The notes: a model not told the origin generated them from the letters alone. DNA of 64,000 bases from Saprospiraceae bacterium (GCA_020631355.1 JAHDHL010000007.1:62001-126000); one strand, 5' to 3'; positions 53,497 through 62,705 are shown, counted from the stretch's first letter. Numbers and translations: made by a program.

Positions 53497-54099
53497 ATGG
53501 AGATACAACTCATACAACAAACATTGAATGGCGAGGATATTCAATATATCATTCCATTAAATTCCAAAAAACTGGATATTCCAATGGATGATTATTCCAC
53601 CTCAACTGGATTAATTGAATATTTGGTCATATTGGCCCTTTGCCTAGTTCCGACCTTTTTCCTTATGGGAATATTCGGATTTATCCTAATGGATTTGGGA
53701 GGAGGCAATATCCGATTCTCTACCCTCCTTATGATGGGTCTTTTCATTTTGACCCTATTCATTTATTTCACAAGTATTATTTATGAGCGTTTCATAAAAT
53801 CTTATCCTAGTGTTGTCCTAATTATTACTGACAAGGATTTATATTATTTTCTTTTGAATCAGAATTATATAAAAAAATATAATTCATTCGATTTGGAAAT
53901 GGATAATCTAGGATCCTATTTTTTTGGCGATGTGAATGCAGACAATAATAAGATGGGAGAAAAGATTGTGATTGAAAAAGACGGGGACATATTACTCAAA
54001 GGCAGGATTAACATCAAGGATAAGGCATTATACTCTCCTCTCTTTAAAAAGGACCAATTCATTCCTCTAGGGGAACTCAGGGAATTATTCCTACAATAA
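53497..54099 (+). CDS. Two-segment membrane protein
   Basis: About 200 residues from MEIQLIQQ (an earlier frame start at 53428 overlaps the previous gene). Two membrane segments (about 40-65 and 75-97: LVILALCLVPTFFLMGIFGFIL; STLLMMGLFILTLFIYFTSII) are followed by a cytoplasmic C-terminal domain resembling a PH-like or DUF fold (VVLIITDKDLYYFLLNQN, KIVIEKDGDILLKGR). Function unknown. It follows the peptidase gene after 37 bases and may be the last gene of that operon, before a strong terminator. Confidence 0.68.
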   Translation: MEIQLIQQTLNGEDIQYIIPLNSKKLDIPMDDYSTSTGLIEYLVILALCLVPTFFLMGIFGFILMDLGGGNIRFSTLLMMGLFILTLFIYFTSIIYERFIKSYPSVVLIITDKDLYYFLLNQNYIKKYNSFDLEMDNLGSYFFGDVNADNNKMGEKIVIEKDGDILLKGRINIKDKALYSPLFKKDQFIPLGELRELFLQ

Positions 54100-54110
54100 A
54101 AAGAGAATAG

Positions 54111-54156
54111 ATAAAAATATCCCTTATTACTGGTCAGTAATAAGGGATATTTTTAT
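54111..54156. terminator. Bidirectional terminator
   Basis: The arms on either side of TGGTCA (54131-54136) are perfectly complementary over about 20 bp (ATATCCCTTATTAC / GTAATAAGGGATAT, extended by A/T pairs). It sits between convergent genes. Confidence 0.88.
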
Positions 54157-54178
54157 TTAATGGATATATAATCCGAGA

Positions 54179-55759
54179 TTACAATGTTTTCTTTTCGATG
54201 ATCCATCCGCCATCTCCGGTATTTTTCCTACCGATGAAATAAAAGGTATTACCTTCTTTCATGACCCTTGCAATCCTCATATCAGCATCAGGTTTTAACT
54301 CGGATAACTTTCCTGTCTCGAAGTTGCAGATCCAACGCTTATTCAGACTGTAATCTATCAGAATATTATCATCACTGATATTTACCAAGTTAATGCGTGG
54401 CGCCCTGGTTGAGGCTGCCTTACCGGTACCCAAACGTCCCATATGCCTTAGTGAACCATCGGCATTTACAGTCCAGAATAGGAAATCACCATATGTGGTC
54501 TTATTATCGACGGTAGTCTGGGAATATCCCATATACAAAGCCCCCTTGTCACCGAACTGGGCTACATACTTGGCTCCTTCTCTTACAGAAGCGACAAACT
54601 GGGAAGTCAGTGGTTCATTCGCCATACTCCTGTCCATTGGAGCCAACTTATGATTCTTCACCAATTCGGCCGTACCATCCTTACACAAATGCTCATCCAG
54701 TACATCCTCAGGGATGCCTTTTTTCGTACTCTTAGCGATAGGTATCAATAGACGGATTCCCTCCTTAGACTGACTAGCCGTAAGGATGGCAGGGCTCATC
54801 GGCCAATCTCCCTTGGCTCTAGATTTCATTTCAAAGGGTCCGGATAATTTTCCATTAGTGAATGCATACAATACATTGACATCCTTTTGTGGTTCAGGAT
54901 TCACCTTTTTCCATCCTAAACCGAACATCTCGCTAAAAACAAACAAGTGTCCTTTGGTTCCGCTTTCACTGCCTACAACCTCAACAGTATTCTTGACTTG
55001 GTGAGGAACCTTGAACAATACATCCTTTTCCTCTACGACCTTGGCTTCCTCATCATAACCGACAAACTTATAATCCCTGATGTAGGCAAATCTGTCTTTC
55101 TTATCATAGAATTGGTACCAAACCGGGAAGAATATCTCTCCCTTACCCCTATAATTCATTGTCGAAGGATTGGTCTTCCATTCCGCCTTGGGATTACCTG
55201 TTGGAAAATCAGCTACCTCCGTAGCATCCAGCCTACCCTTAATATTAAGGCTGTAAGGCTTCTTACTTCCCAACAAACCACCACCTACAAATTTGGCTTC
55301 AGTATCCTTGATGTAACTATTGTTCTCGATACTCCCACCTGTATGTTGTTTACAATTGGGGTATTTTTCCTTAAGTTCCTTCATTGTAGGGTCATCTGCC
55401 GTAGCGATTACCTTTGCTCCGGATTCAGAAATGGACTTATCCGTTACTTGGTATTTTCCGAGTCCGTCCACATCTTTCAACCTTACGGTATAATTTTCTT
55501 GGGAAAGCACCTTGCCCGCAGCATCCAATTGGCGGACTTCCAAAGTCCTCACTTCCACTTCCTCGGCACCACTACTGATGGCCCCCATCTTCTTGGACAT
55601 GAAGCCTTTCTTCTTCCCCCAGATATAAATATTATATCCGCTATCGGTCAGTTCTACCAGAATGGATTCATTGGAAGGAATTTCGAGATCAATGATTTGG
55701 GCATTTAGGGAAAACAAGCCCATCAAGCATAAAAAAGTAGTAAAAAACAAACGTTTCAT
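54179..55759 (-). CDS. Secreted hypothetical protein, 526 aa
   Basis: A protein with a signal peptide (ending SLNAQ), a Ser/Lys-rich N-terminal part, and a C-terminal half with repeated short strands such as YVAQFGDKGALYMGYSQT, DGSLRHMGRLGTGKAAST and DADMRIARVMKEGNTFYFIG that looks like a propeller-like repeat structure. No T9SS domain is present. I do not recognise the family. It stands alone. Confidence 0.7.
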   Translation of the reverse strand: MKRLFFTTFLCLMGLFSLNAQIIDLEIPSNESILVELTDSGYNIYIWGKKKGFMSKKMGAISSGAEEVEVRTLEVRQLDAAGKVLSQENYTVRLKDVDGLGKYQVTDKSISESGAKVIATADDPTMKELKEKYPNCKQHTGGSIENNSYIKDTEAKFVGGGLLGSKKPYSLNIKGRLDATEVADFPTGNPKAEWKTNPSTMNYRGKGEIFFPVWYQFYDKKDRFAYIRDYKFVGYDEEAKVVEEKDVLFKVPHQVKNTVEVVGSESGTKGHLFVFSEMFGLGWKKVNPEPQKDVNVLYAFTNGKLSGPFEMKSRAKGDWPMSPAILTASQSKEGIRLLIPIAKSTKKGIPEDVLDEHLCKDGTAELVKNHKLAPMDRSMANEPLTSQFVASVREGAKYVAQFGDKGALYMGYSQTTVDNKTTYGDFLFWTVNADGSLRHMGRLGTGKAASTRAPRINLVNISDDNILIDYSLNKRWICNFETGKLSELKPDADMRIARVMKEGNTFYFIGRKNTGDGGWIIEKKTL

Positions 55760-55900
55760 TCTAATGTGTTTTTATTAAAGATTATAGAATTCATAATTCC
55801 GGCACTTATTGCTGGAATACTTAAATTTCATGTCACAAAATTAAAATAATTATGCAAAATACAGTCTTATCCAAGCAGCAAGTCCATCTAATTAATTACA

Positions 55901-55951
55901 ACAGCCCCTTAGTTGACCGCCGCAATCTTTTGCGGTCAACTAAGGGGCTGT
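55901..55951. terminator. 20-bp perfect hairpin, probable terminator
   Basis: ACAGCCCCTTAGTTGACCGC and GCGGTCAACTAAGGGGCTGT form a perfect 20-bp stem with an 11-base loop, followed by TTTATTC on the plus strand. It lies past the end of the minus-strand pair at 55985-56783, so it probably stops that transcript. The length and GC content are unusual for the window. Confidence 0.55.
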
Positions 55952-55984
55952 TTATTCTACAATCCCTATTCTAATATTGAGGGG

Positions 55985-56380
55985 CTATAATTCCCAGTTC
56001 ATCTTTCTGGCTTCATTCAAAATCAGGAAGAATGGCATCCACCAAATCAGGTCGTTGGTCAGCAATGTATATCCGAAAGTAGCAGGAACATCTCCCTTGA
56101 TATAGTTGAATACGAAACCGATGGGACCAAAAATCTTACCCAGAAAACCCACTGCTACGATGGGCCAATGTTTTACGGGGTTATAAGATGACCACCAATA
56201 CCCCAATCCATATACACCAATGACCATTCCCATTCCTTGCCAAATCATAGGATGAATCGGTTCTTCCATTCCTGTCCAGTGGAAAAATGACATCGGAAAC
56301 AATACCACCCACGCTCCCCAAATGAGGTTATAAATGGCGGCTAATTTCATGACGGTACGCATCCAAGGTTTACTGACCAT
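55985..56380 (-). CDS. Four-segment membrane protein, gene 2 of pair
   Basis: A 131-residue protein with about four hydrophobic segments and recurring Trp/Gly/Pro: AAIYNLIWGAWVVLFP, WQGMGMVIGVYGLGYWW, VGFLGKIFGPIGFVF, NDLIWWMPFFLIL. I recall this pattern as a conserved but unnamed Bacteroidota/spirochaete membrane protein. It overlaps the upstream membrane-protein gene by 11 bases, so the two probably form a complex. Function unknown. Confidence 0.75.
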   Translation of the reverse strand: MVSKPWMRTVMKLAAIYNLIWGAWVVLFPMSFFHWTGMEEPIHPMIWQGMGMVIGVYGLGYWWSSYNPVKHWPIVAVGFLGKIFGPIGFVFNYIKGDVPATFGYTLLTNDLIWWMPFFLILNEARKMNWEL

Positions 56381-56783
56381 AAGTTATCAAGTTCAAAATG
56401 AAGATAATTGTCCATCCAAGGGTTCTGTACCAGTTGATTCGTACCAACCGATTCCTGATTGATTGGGTCTCCATCTCACTGTCTATCCGGCCATGTAATG
56501 GAATCGCAACGAAAAAAGTGATATACCAAATGACCAACAACAAGAGCAATGTGATAACACCATACACATCCACCAGCCTAAGCATAGTATAGGAATGCAG
56601 TATCAACTGGCCCAACATCAAGGGCAAAACAAAATATGTAATGCGTCCCGTATAGCTCGTATGCCATGACTTCATATCCGATTCATTGTAATAAAGGAAT
56701 CCTGGATATATAATGATTTGCACCAACCAAATCAGTAGGAACATCATTGCATCAACCAATAAGACCCATAATTCTAAGGACAT
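56370..56783 (-). CDS. Four-segment membrane protein, gene 1 of pair
   Basis: A 137-residue protein with about four membrane segments: MMFLLIWLVQIIIYPGFLYY, ITYFVLPLMLGQLILHSY, GVITLLLLLVIWYITFFVAIPLH and a C-terminal IIFILNLITYG. The VQ..IYPGF.YY / SWH..Y pattern is shared with unnamed small membrane proteins of marine bacteria. It is translationally coupled to the next gene. Function unknown. Confidence 0.75.
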   Translation of the reverse strand: MSLELWVLLVDAMMFLLIWLVQIIIYPGFLYYNESDMKSWHTSYTGRITYFVLPLMLGQLILHSYTMLRLVDVYGVITLLLLLVIWYITFFVAIPLHGRIDSEMETQSIRNRLVRINWYRTLGWTIIFILNLITYGQ

Positions 56784-56947
56784 GTAATCAAGACAAAAAT
56801 TGATGGAATTTGTTGAGGATTTTATTGTTTGCTGTTCTGGTATCTATGCTGGGATAGAACTTAAGAAAAGGATATGATGTTTACTACCTAATCATCCAGA
56901 TGATAGAATTGGCTACCATTCATCAGGATTATTATATCAAAACGAAT

Positions 56948-57919
56948 ATGAAACCATTCGAATCCATCAATAGGGCTTATAACGAAGTATTCCAACCACA
57001 ACGTTTGAGTGTAGGACTCGTGGTTCCCATCGAACCCTACCCGAATCATCCAGTCCCAAGGATGGAGCAACACCTTACAAGAATCAAGATGGCAGAAGCT
57101 TTGGGTTTCAAGTCGATTTGGTTAAGGGATGTCCCATTCCATGTACCCTCATTCGGTGATGCAGGACAAACTTTCGATCCATTCACCTATTTAGGCTTCA
57201 TTGCCGGGCAAACCTCGGAAATCGGATTAGGAATAGCCAGTATTGCATTGCCACTCCACCACCCGGTACATGTGGCCAAATCAGTAGCTACCATCGACCA
57301 ACTATCAGGAGGTAGAATCATATTGGGAGTGGCTTCGGGTGATCGATATGATGAGTATCCAGCAATGGGTATAGCATATGAGAAAAGAGGTGAGTTGTTC
57401 AGGGAAGCATTCCAGTATATCAGAAATGCCCAGAAAACATTCCCCAAATTCGAATCTGCCACATATGGTTCCCTAAAAGGACATATAGATATTCTTCCCA
57501 AGGCAAAGAATCATAAGATTCCCATGCTCATCACAGGACATAGCAGGCAGTCCTTGGATTGGAATGCACAACATGGTGATGGATGGATGTATTATCCTAG
57601 GAATATCCAACAGCAACAAACTTCCATACAACAGTGGAGGTCACTCATCCCTGATGCGGAATATGATAAACCATTCATGCAGCCTTTATATATTGACCTA
57701 ATGGATGATGATGATTTCATTCCACAACCCATTCATCTCGGATTAAGGATTGGAGCCAAGCACCTAAGGGATTATTTCAGATTCCTGGAGCAAATCGGCG
57801 TCAATCATATTGCCATTAATCTGAGATTCAATTCGAATCCCATCGAACAAACATTAGAGGCACTATCCAATAAAATCCTGCCTCATTTTCATCAACAAAA
57901 AGAAAATATTCATACATGA
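56948..57919 (+). CDS. LLM-class (luciferase-like) oxidoreductase
   Basis: About 323 residues from MKPFESINRA (an upstream in-frame ATG adds 16 atypical residues). It has the bacterial-luciferase fold: LSVGLVVPIEP, ALGFKSIWLRDVPFHVPSFGDAGQTFDPFTYLGFIAGQT, LPLHHPVHVAKSVATIDQLSGGRIILGVASG and MLITGHSRQSLDWNAQHGDGWMYYPRN. Members use FMN or F420 to oxidise small molecules. The next gene, an SDR, starts within an ATGA overlap, so the two are one operon. The substrate is unknown. Confidence 0.88.
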   Translation: MKPFESINRAYNEVFQPQRLSVGLVVPIEPYPNHPVPRMEQHLTRIKMAEALGFKSIWLRDVPFHVPSFGDAGQTFDPFTYLGFIAGQTSEIGLGIASIALPLHHPVHVAKSVATIDQLSGGRIILGVASGDRYDEYPAMGIAYEKRGELFREAFQYIRNAQKTFPKFESATYGSLKGHIDILPKAKNHKIPMLITGHSRQSLDWNAQHGDGWMYYPRNIQQQQTSIQQWRSLIPDAEYDKPFMQPLYIDLMDDDDFIPQPIHLGLRIGAKHLRDYFRFLEQIGVNHIAINLRFNSNPIEQTLEALSNKILPHFHQQKENIHT

Positions 57920-58719
57920 AAAAGCACATCTTCATCACAGGTAGTACGGATGGTATCGGAAAATTGGCAGCCATCCAATTGGCCAAGGAAGAACACCACA
58001 TTTATATCCATGGTAGGAAACAGGAAAAACTGGATAAGGTCGTAGAAGAAATCAAATCCCTTACGGGGAATGAGCAAGTGAAAGGATACAGGGCTGATTT
58101 TTCTGACCTGAATGATGTTCGGTCACTGGCAGAACAGATGAAATCTGATATTCCACAACTTGATGTATTGGTCAATAATGCAGGTGTTTTCAAAAGTCCC
58201 ATCGCAACCAATAAGGATGGATTGGATTTGAGGATGGTCGTAAATTATTTGGCTCCATTCGTATTGACGAATGCAGTTCTTCCCATCATTCAGAAAGGAC
58301 AATCCCCCAGAATCATTAATCTGAGTTCAGCAGCACAGGCTCCAGTCAGTCATGCTGTCTTATCCGGCCAAACCCATATTTCCGAACAGGCAGCATATGC
58401 CCAAAGTAAATTGGCCATTACGATGTGGAGTAACCACTTGGCGAAACGGCAAGAAGATATCGTGGTCATCCCTGTCAATCCGGGTTCACTTCTGAATACC
58501 AATATGGTCAAGGAGGGTTATGGCTATCATTGGTCTTCGGCCGATAAGGGTGCAAACATCATCCACGACCTAGCAGTAGGCAAGGAACATGCTGGAATGT
58601 CCGGGCAATATTTTGACAATGACCAAGAGAATTATGGTAGGGCCCATGCCGATGCTTATCATCAGAATAAAATCCAGCGATTAATTTCGGATACAGAGGA
58701 AATCCTAAGCCAGGTTTAG
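57916..58719 (+). CDS. SDR-family oxidoreductase
   Basis: A 267-residue short-chain dehydrogenase: TGSTDGIGKLAAIQL (cofactor Gly motif), NNAGVF, INLSSAAQAP (catalytic Ser), and YAQSKLAI (catalytic Tyr and Lys), with VNPGSLLNTNM after it. The Arg/Lys in IHGRKQEK suggests NADP(H). It is coupled to the LLM oxidoreductase by an ATGA overlap; together they may carry out successive redox steps on one compound. Confidence 0.92.
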   Translation: MKKHIFITGSTDGIGKLAAIQLAKEEHHIYIHGRKQEKLDKVVEEIKSLTGNEQVKGYRADFSDLNDVRSLAEQMKSDIPQLDVLVNNAGVFKSPIATNKDGLDLRMVVNYLAPFVLTNAVLPIIQKGQSPRIINLSSAAQAPVSHAVLSGQTHISEQAAYAQSKLAITMWSNHLAKRQEDIVVIPVNPGSLLNTNMVKEGYGYHWSSADKGANIIHDLAVGKEHAGMSGQYFDNDQENYGRAHADAYHQNKIQRLISDTEEILSQV

Positions 58720-58720
58720 G
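58704..58720. repeat. Copy 4 (variant) of the dispersed palindromic 17-mer
   Basis: CCTAAG-CCAGG-TTTAGG, spanning the stop codon of the SDR gene. Confidence 0.25.
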
Positions 58721-58793
58721 ATTGGGCGGATGGATACTTGGAGAAATGATTCCACTATTTCTTTGTACATTCAGTTATCTAAACCATTGACCA

Positions 58794-59207
58794 ATGCGAA
58801 AATCAATATCAGTATATTTGGTGATATTCATCTTGGCCATTTCATCCTGTAAGACAAAGGATAAGGTCAACACCCGCCCCATTTCCGTTCCACTTGAGGG
58901 AACGTATTGGTTATTGACCTATAACAATCTGACATTCGGAGAACGTTCCTATGAATTGGAATTCCTTGAGGATGGAAAACTTATGAATCATCACCCCAAC
59001 GAATCAACGCCGGATAATGACAGATGGATGCAGAAAGCGGGTAAGGTCCAGTTGTTATTCAATGATGGTTTTGCAAATTACAGAGGTGAATTCACTTCGA
59101 AAAAAGAAATGTCGGGTACTGCCACCAGCCAACAAGGAGGAGAATGGGAATGGAAAGCAGTCAAGATGAAAAAGAAAGCAGGTAATGAAACAGAGCAGGA
59201 TGAATAA
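58794..59207 (+). CDS. Small lipoprotein
   Basis: A 137-residue protein with a lipobox (LAISSC) giving a lipidated Cys near residue 19. The rest (LEGTYWLLTYNNLTFGERSYELEFLEDGKLMNHHP, GGEWEWKAVKMKKK) resembles the small lipocalin-like or META-like barrels exported by Bacteroidota. Function unknown. It converges on the substrate-binding-like gene. Confidence 0.75.
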   Translation: MRKSISVYLVIFILAISSCKTKDKVNTRPISVPLEGTYWLLTYNNLTFGERSYELEFLEDGKLMNHHPNESTPDNDRWMQKAGKVQLLFNDGFANYRGEFTSKKEMSGTATSQQGGEWEWKAVKMKKKAGNETEQDE

Positions 59208-59235
59208 TAGGATTCGGATATTCCAATTCCTCTGA

Positions 59236-60096
59236 TTACCGTCTCCAGACCAATTCAGGAACCTCATCCTTGTCCGTGATGATATCCGCAACCCTAAGAT
59301 TATGTACCACGCTCCTCAGCATCTTATCGCTGACCCAACCATGAATGGCCCATTCTGTGGCATGGTACCATCGTTCGACATCCTTGACCTGCTGGCCATA
59401 ACGGTCAGCTACCACAGGAATGAATTCATCGGTTTGCATGAATCGGTCACAACTGTCATGAATCGTTCTTAGCATCCTGATGATACTTTCTGGCTCACGG
59501 TCCAAAATATCCTTGGTCGCTGCCACTACGAAACAAGGCCAAGGCGTAACGAATTGTCCCACCCGTCTGAGTTGACCATTATCCACATAGGGTTTCGTCG
59601 TGAATTTTTCCCAATAGAATACATCCGTGGATAAGGATTCCAAAGATTCCAAGGCACCATCCAAGTTCTTGATGATGGTAAATTGCTCCTTGGCAATCTT
59701 ATGCCCATTGGCCGTAGCATCCACGATGGCCATTAGGTGAGAACCGGAACCGAATCTACTGATTCCATACTGTCTCTTATAAATTTCCTGGTGTGAAGCG
59801 AGACTATTCTTTGCACCGGTATGCACGCCCCATATCAGTGGTGTATTCACATATCCAGATACAATCTGACTCTGATTCCCTGCAATGACATCCTTGATGA
59901 TACCCTCCGTCAGTAAGATACAAGCATCCACTTCTCCATTTCTCAATGCCTTGGTCATCTGTCCTGTTCCTCCCTTGAAAGTAGTCCACTCCAAATTTAC
60001 GCCTCGCTGTTCGAAACTACCATTTTCAATAGCCAAGTGAATGGGTAGATTAAAATGTTCGGGAACTCCTCCGAGTCTTATCGTCTTCGATTGCAT
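59236..60096 (-). CDS. Cytosolic NMT1/THI5-like substrate-binding protein (Ca3427-like)
   Basis: A 286-residue type II periplasmic-binding-protein fold: IRLGGVPEHFNLPIHLAIENGSFEQRGVNLEWTTFKGGTGQMTKALRNGEVD and YGISRFGSGSHLMAIVDATANG. It lacks a signal peptide and no ABC permease or ATPase gene lies nearby, so it is unlikely to be a transporter subunit. It resembles the orphan Ca3427-like group found in fungi and bacteria. The ligand and role are unknown. Confidence 0.8.
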   Translation of the reverse strand: MQSKTIRLGGVPEHFNLPIHLAIENGSFEQRGVNLEWTTFKGGTGQMTKALRNGEVDACILLTEGIIKDVIAGNQSQIVSGYVNTPLIWGVHTGAKNSLASHQEIYKRQYGISRFGSGSHLMAIVDATANGHKIAKEQFTIIKNLDGALESLESLSTDVFYWEKFTTKPYVDNGQLRRVGQFVTPWPCFVVAATKDILDREPESIIRMLRTIHDSCDRFMQTDEFIPVVADRYGQQVKDVERWYHATEWAIHGWVSDKMLRSVVHNLRVADIITDKDEVPELVWRR

Positions 60097-60265
60097 ATCT
60101 TATCTAAGGATGATTGGAAAAAGTGGCAAGTTACAAAAAACAAAACCAAGGCCAAGGATTCGGTATGTCGCAGGCATTCCAAAGGAAAGGAAAGTCAATC
60201 GCAGAAAGCTACTCCATCCAAAAAACAAGAACGGCTCTCATGTACACTGACAAGTCTTTCCTATC

Positions 60266-61204
60266 TTGCGAACTCAATCTTTCGATATGGTCCTCAATCT
60301 TCTGAAAAAAGGTTATCACCTTACCCATGACATGGCATTTGACACACTCAAATGGAATCCATTATTCCCCAATGAGAAAAATGGAAAAGCCATTAAGTAT
60401 GGGCATATTTCCACAGAGCATTTGGATCATCCGGAACTTGATGACCAATTGGTCGAATCCTTGGTCAGTTCAGGTATTCCTGTGGAGGATTTTGAGATTG
60501 ACATTCCTGAATACCATAAGTATCTGAAAGCATCCAATTACCCTGACAGCTACTTCGGAGGAGGAAAGGATGAGACTCGCAATTTTACAGAAAAGACATT
60601 GGAACATTACGTTTCAACGAAATTCATGCAATTGGATTCGGATTCATTGTTTGTGGATATGGCGGCCTGTGATTCTCCATTCTATCAGATTATCAAGAAA
60701 AAATTCGGTTTACAACAATCCTTTCAGCAGGATTTGATTTATGAAAAGGGCATCAATGGTAATCAGATCGGTGGATACGGACACGAATTACCCTTTGGTG
60801 AAAATGAAGTGGATGCCATTACACTACATTGTTCCGTAGAACATTTTGAGGGGAACAGCGACACCTTGTTCTTCAAGGCCATGGAGCGACAACTCAAACC
60901 CGGAGGCAGAATCATTATCCTACCCTTTTACATTGCCTATGAATACACCATTCATGTTGACCCGATTTATAACCTATTGAGAAACCATAGGGTTACCTTG
61001 GATGATAATGAAAGGTTCACGCTGAGGTATTCGAGTTGGTACCAATTCTATTCCAGGCACTACGATACGCAAGCCATACAGGAACGAATCCTTGGTCCTT
61101 GTCCCGGTCTCGAACTGAAGATTTACAGGGTAAGGAATTTCAGGGATGTCAGTCCCAAGTGTTATCTCAGGTTTGTGGGGGTATTGGAAAAAAGGAAAAA
61201 CTAA
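60266..61204 (+). CDS. SAM-dependent methyltransferase-like protein
   Basis: A 312-residue protein. An N-terminal extension (about 1-110) precedes a class I methyltransferase core: LFVDMAACDSPFYQIIKKKFG replaces the usual Gly-rich motif I, followed by LPFGENEVDAITLHCSVEHFEGNSD and MERQLKPGGRIIILPFYIAYEYT. The altered motif I (DMAACDS rather than DxGxGxG) is odd and may affect cofactor binding. The start could be seven codons later (MVLNLL). Confidence 0.72.
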   Translation: MRTQSFDMVLNLLKKGYHLTHDMAFDTLKWNPLFPNEKNGKAIKYGHISTEHLDHPELDDQLVESLVSSGIPVEDFEIDIPEYHKYLKASNYPDSYFGGGKDETRNFTEKTLEHYVSTKFMQLDSDSLFVDMAACDSPFYQIIKKKFGLQQSFQQDLIYEKGINGNQIGGYGHELPFGENEVDAITLHCSVEHFEGNSDTLFFKAMERQLKPGGRIIILPFYIAYEYTIHVDPIYNLLRNHRVTLDDNERFTLRYSSWYQFYSRHYDTQAIQERILGPCPGLELKIYRVRNFRDVSPKCYLRFVGVLEKRKN

Positions 61205-61274
61205 GATTCATCCCATTGGAACAATGCCGATTCAGAATAAATCGGTTTTCTGATGGGTTACTTAAAAATCTGCG

Positions 61275-61715
61275 ATGCAAATCATTGAATCTGACATCAT
61301 CATCCATGCACCAAAGGATAAGGTTTGGGATATACTCATGGATCTTAAGCGATACGGAGAATGGAATAGTTTCACTCCTAAGGTGGAGTCCTCACTCCAA
61401 CCCGGAGATGATGTCATGTTACATGTGAATATGACTCCCGGCAAACCACTGATCCAACAAAAGGAAACCATTCTATGGCGTAAGGAGGAGACGTCAATTG
61501 CCTGGGGAATACCTCATTATTTCCCTGTAAGGACAGAACGGGCACAGATTCTCACAACATTGGAAAACGGACAAACCCTCTACCGGACGTATGATAAATT
61601 CTGGGGCATCTTGGTACCTTTGGTCATGTGGCTGTATAGAAAAAAGATACAAAATGGATTTGACCAAATGGCCAAAGACTTAAAAAAAAGAGCGGAATCA
61701 TTGAATCAAGGATAA
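61275..61715 (+). CDS. SRPBCC/polyketide cyclase-like protein
   Basis: A 146-residue START-like protein: MQIIESDIIIHAPKDKVWDILMDLKRYGEWNSFTPKVE is the typical opening, followed by VMLHVNMTPGKP and a long C-terminal helix (GFDQMAKDLKKRAESL). Such proteins bind hydrophobic ligands. Its last 18 bases overlap the convergent SDR gene. Confidence 0.85.
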   Translation: MQIIESDIIIHAPKDKVWDILMDLKRYGEWNSFTPKVESSLQPGDDVMLHVNMTPGKPLIQQKETILWRKEETSIAWGIPHYFPVRTERAQILTTLENGQTLYRTYDKFWGILVPLVMWLYRKKIQNGFDQMAKDLKKRAESLNQG

Positions 61716-62705
61716 TGACCTTTTCCATAATTCCACACCTAATTCCCTATCGACTGCCCTGACATCCATTTCCTTTTCCTGCATCATATGTAAATAAATA
61801 TCCGACTGCCCCTCTACTGCAGCGGAACAAGCCAAATACAATACGGGCTCAGCAGCCTTTTCAGGTGAATTAAAAAATAATTTAAATATTATTTTCAATA
61901 ATGGCTTTGACCAAGATGGTGCAGCTCTCGCAATATTACTATCAATAGGTCCGGGACAAATACTATGTATGGTTATCTTATTTTTTTTATTGTCTAATCT
62001 TCTTGATAATTCCCTTGAAAAAATATTCAAGAATAATTTATAATATCCATACAAGGAAATCACTTTAGACATATTATAATCTTCGTATATTCCGAATTTT
62101 TCCCAATTAATTTCCGGACTGCTCCTATGGGCTTCGGACGAGATAAATATGATTCTGGGAACTGCTCCATTATTCGTATTAAATACCGAATAATTCTCAT
62201 TTTGAATTTCGTCATTATTCTCATTCATGCTAAAACCGAATAATTGGCGAACCAGAATAAATTTGGATAAATAATTCACAAGGAACATCTCATCAAATCC
62301 GGATGCTGTTCTCCTTGCTCCATCAGGCACCATAGCAGCATTAAAAACAGCTATATCTATTTTCTCATCTCGTTGTCTTAATTTCTCTATTAGTGAGGAA
62401 ATACTCCCTAAATCAGATAGGTCTACATAAAGCATTTCTACTTGGTCATTACTACTCAGTCTCCTGACTTCTTCGCCTTTCTCAGGAATACCACTCCTAC
62501 ATATCATAATGACCTTGCCACCTCTTTGGGCCAGTTGTGTGGCAACCGCGAATCCTAGACCAGAACTAGCCCCAGTGACCAAACAAGTCTTACCATCTAT
62601 CCTTTCTTCATTACCCAAGGTTCCTATCGGATGCTTCTTTCTAAATAAATCAAGAATACCGTTTAAGGTTGCAGTAACAGGATTATTGTATTTATTATTA
62701 CTCAT
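61698..62705 (-). CDS. SDR-family oxidoreductase
   Basis: A 335-residue short-chain dehydrogenase: TCLVTGASSGLGFAVATQL, VFNAAMVPDG (in place of NNAG), IIFISSEAHRSS, and YGYYKLFLNIFSREL with the active-site Tyr/Lys. A C-terminal extension includes SPEKAAEPVLYLACS. It resembles retinol dehydrogenase/WW-domain oxidoreductase-like SDRs that act on hydrophobic alcohols. The gene overlaps the upstream sulfotransferase by 8 bases and is AT-rich. Confidence 0.88.
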   Translation of the reverse strand: MSNNKYNNPVTATLNGILDLFRKKHPIGTLGNEERIDGKTCLVTGASSGLGFAVATQLAQRGGKVIMICRSGIPEKGEEVRRLSSNDQVEMLYVDLSDLGSISSLIEKLRQRDEKIDIAVFNAAMVPDGARRTASGFDEMFLVNYLSKFILVRQLFGFSMNENNDEIQNENYSVFNTNNGAVPRIIFISSEAHRSSPEINWEKFGIYEDYNMSKVISLYGYYKLFLNIFSRELSRRLDNKKNKITIHSICPGPIDSNIARAAPSWSKPLLKIIFKLFFNSPEKAAEPVLYLACSAAVEGQSDIYLHMMQEKEMDVRAVDRELGVELWKRSLSLIQ

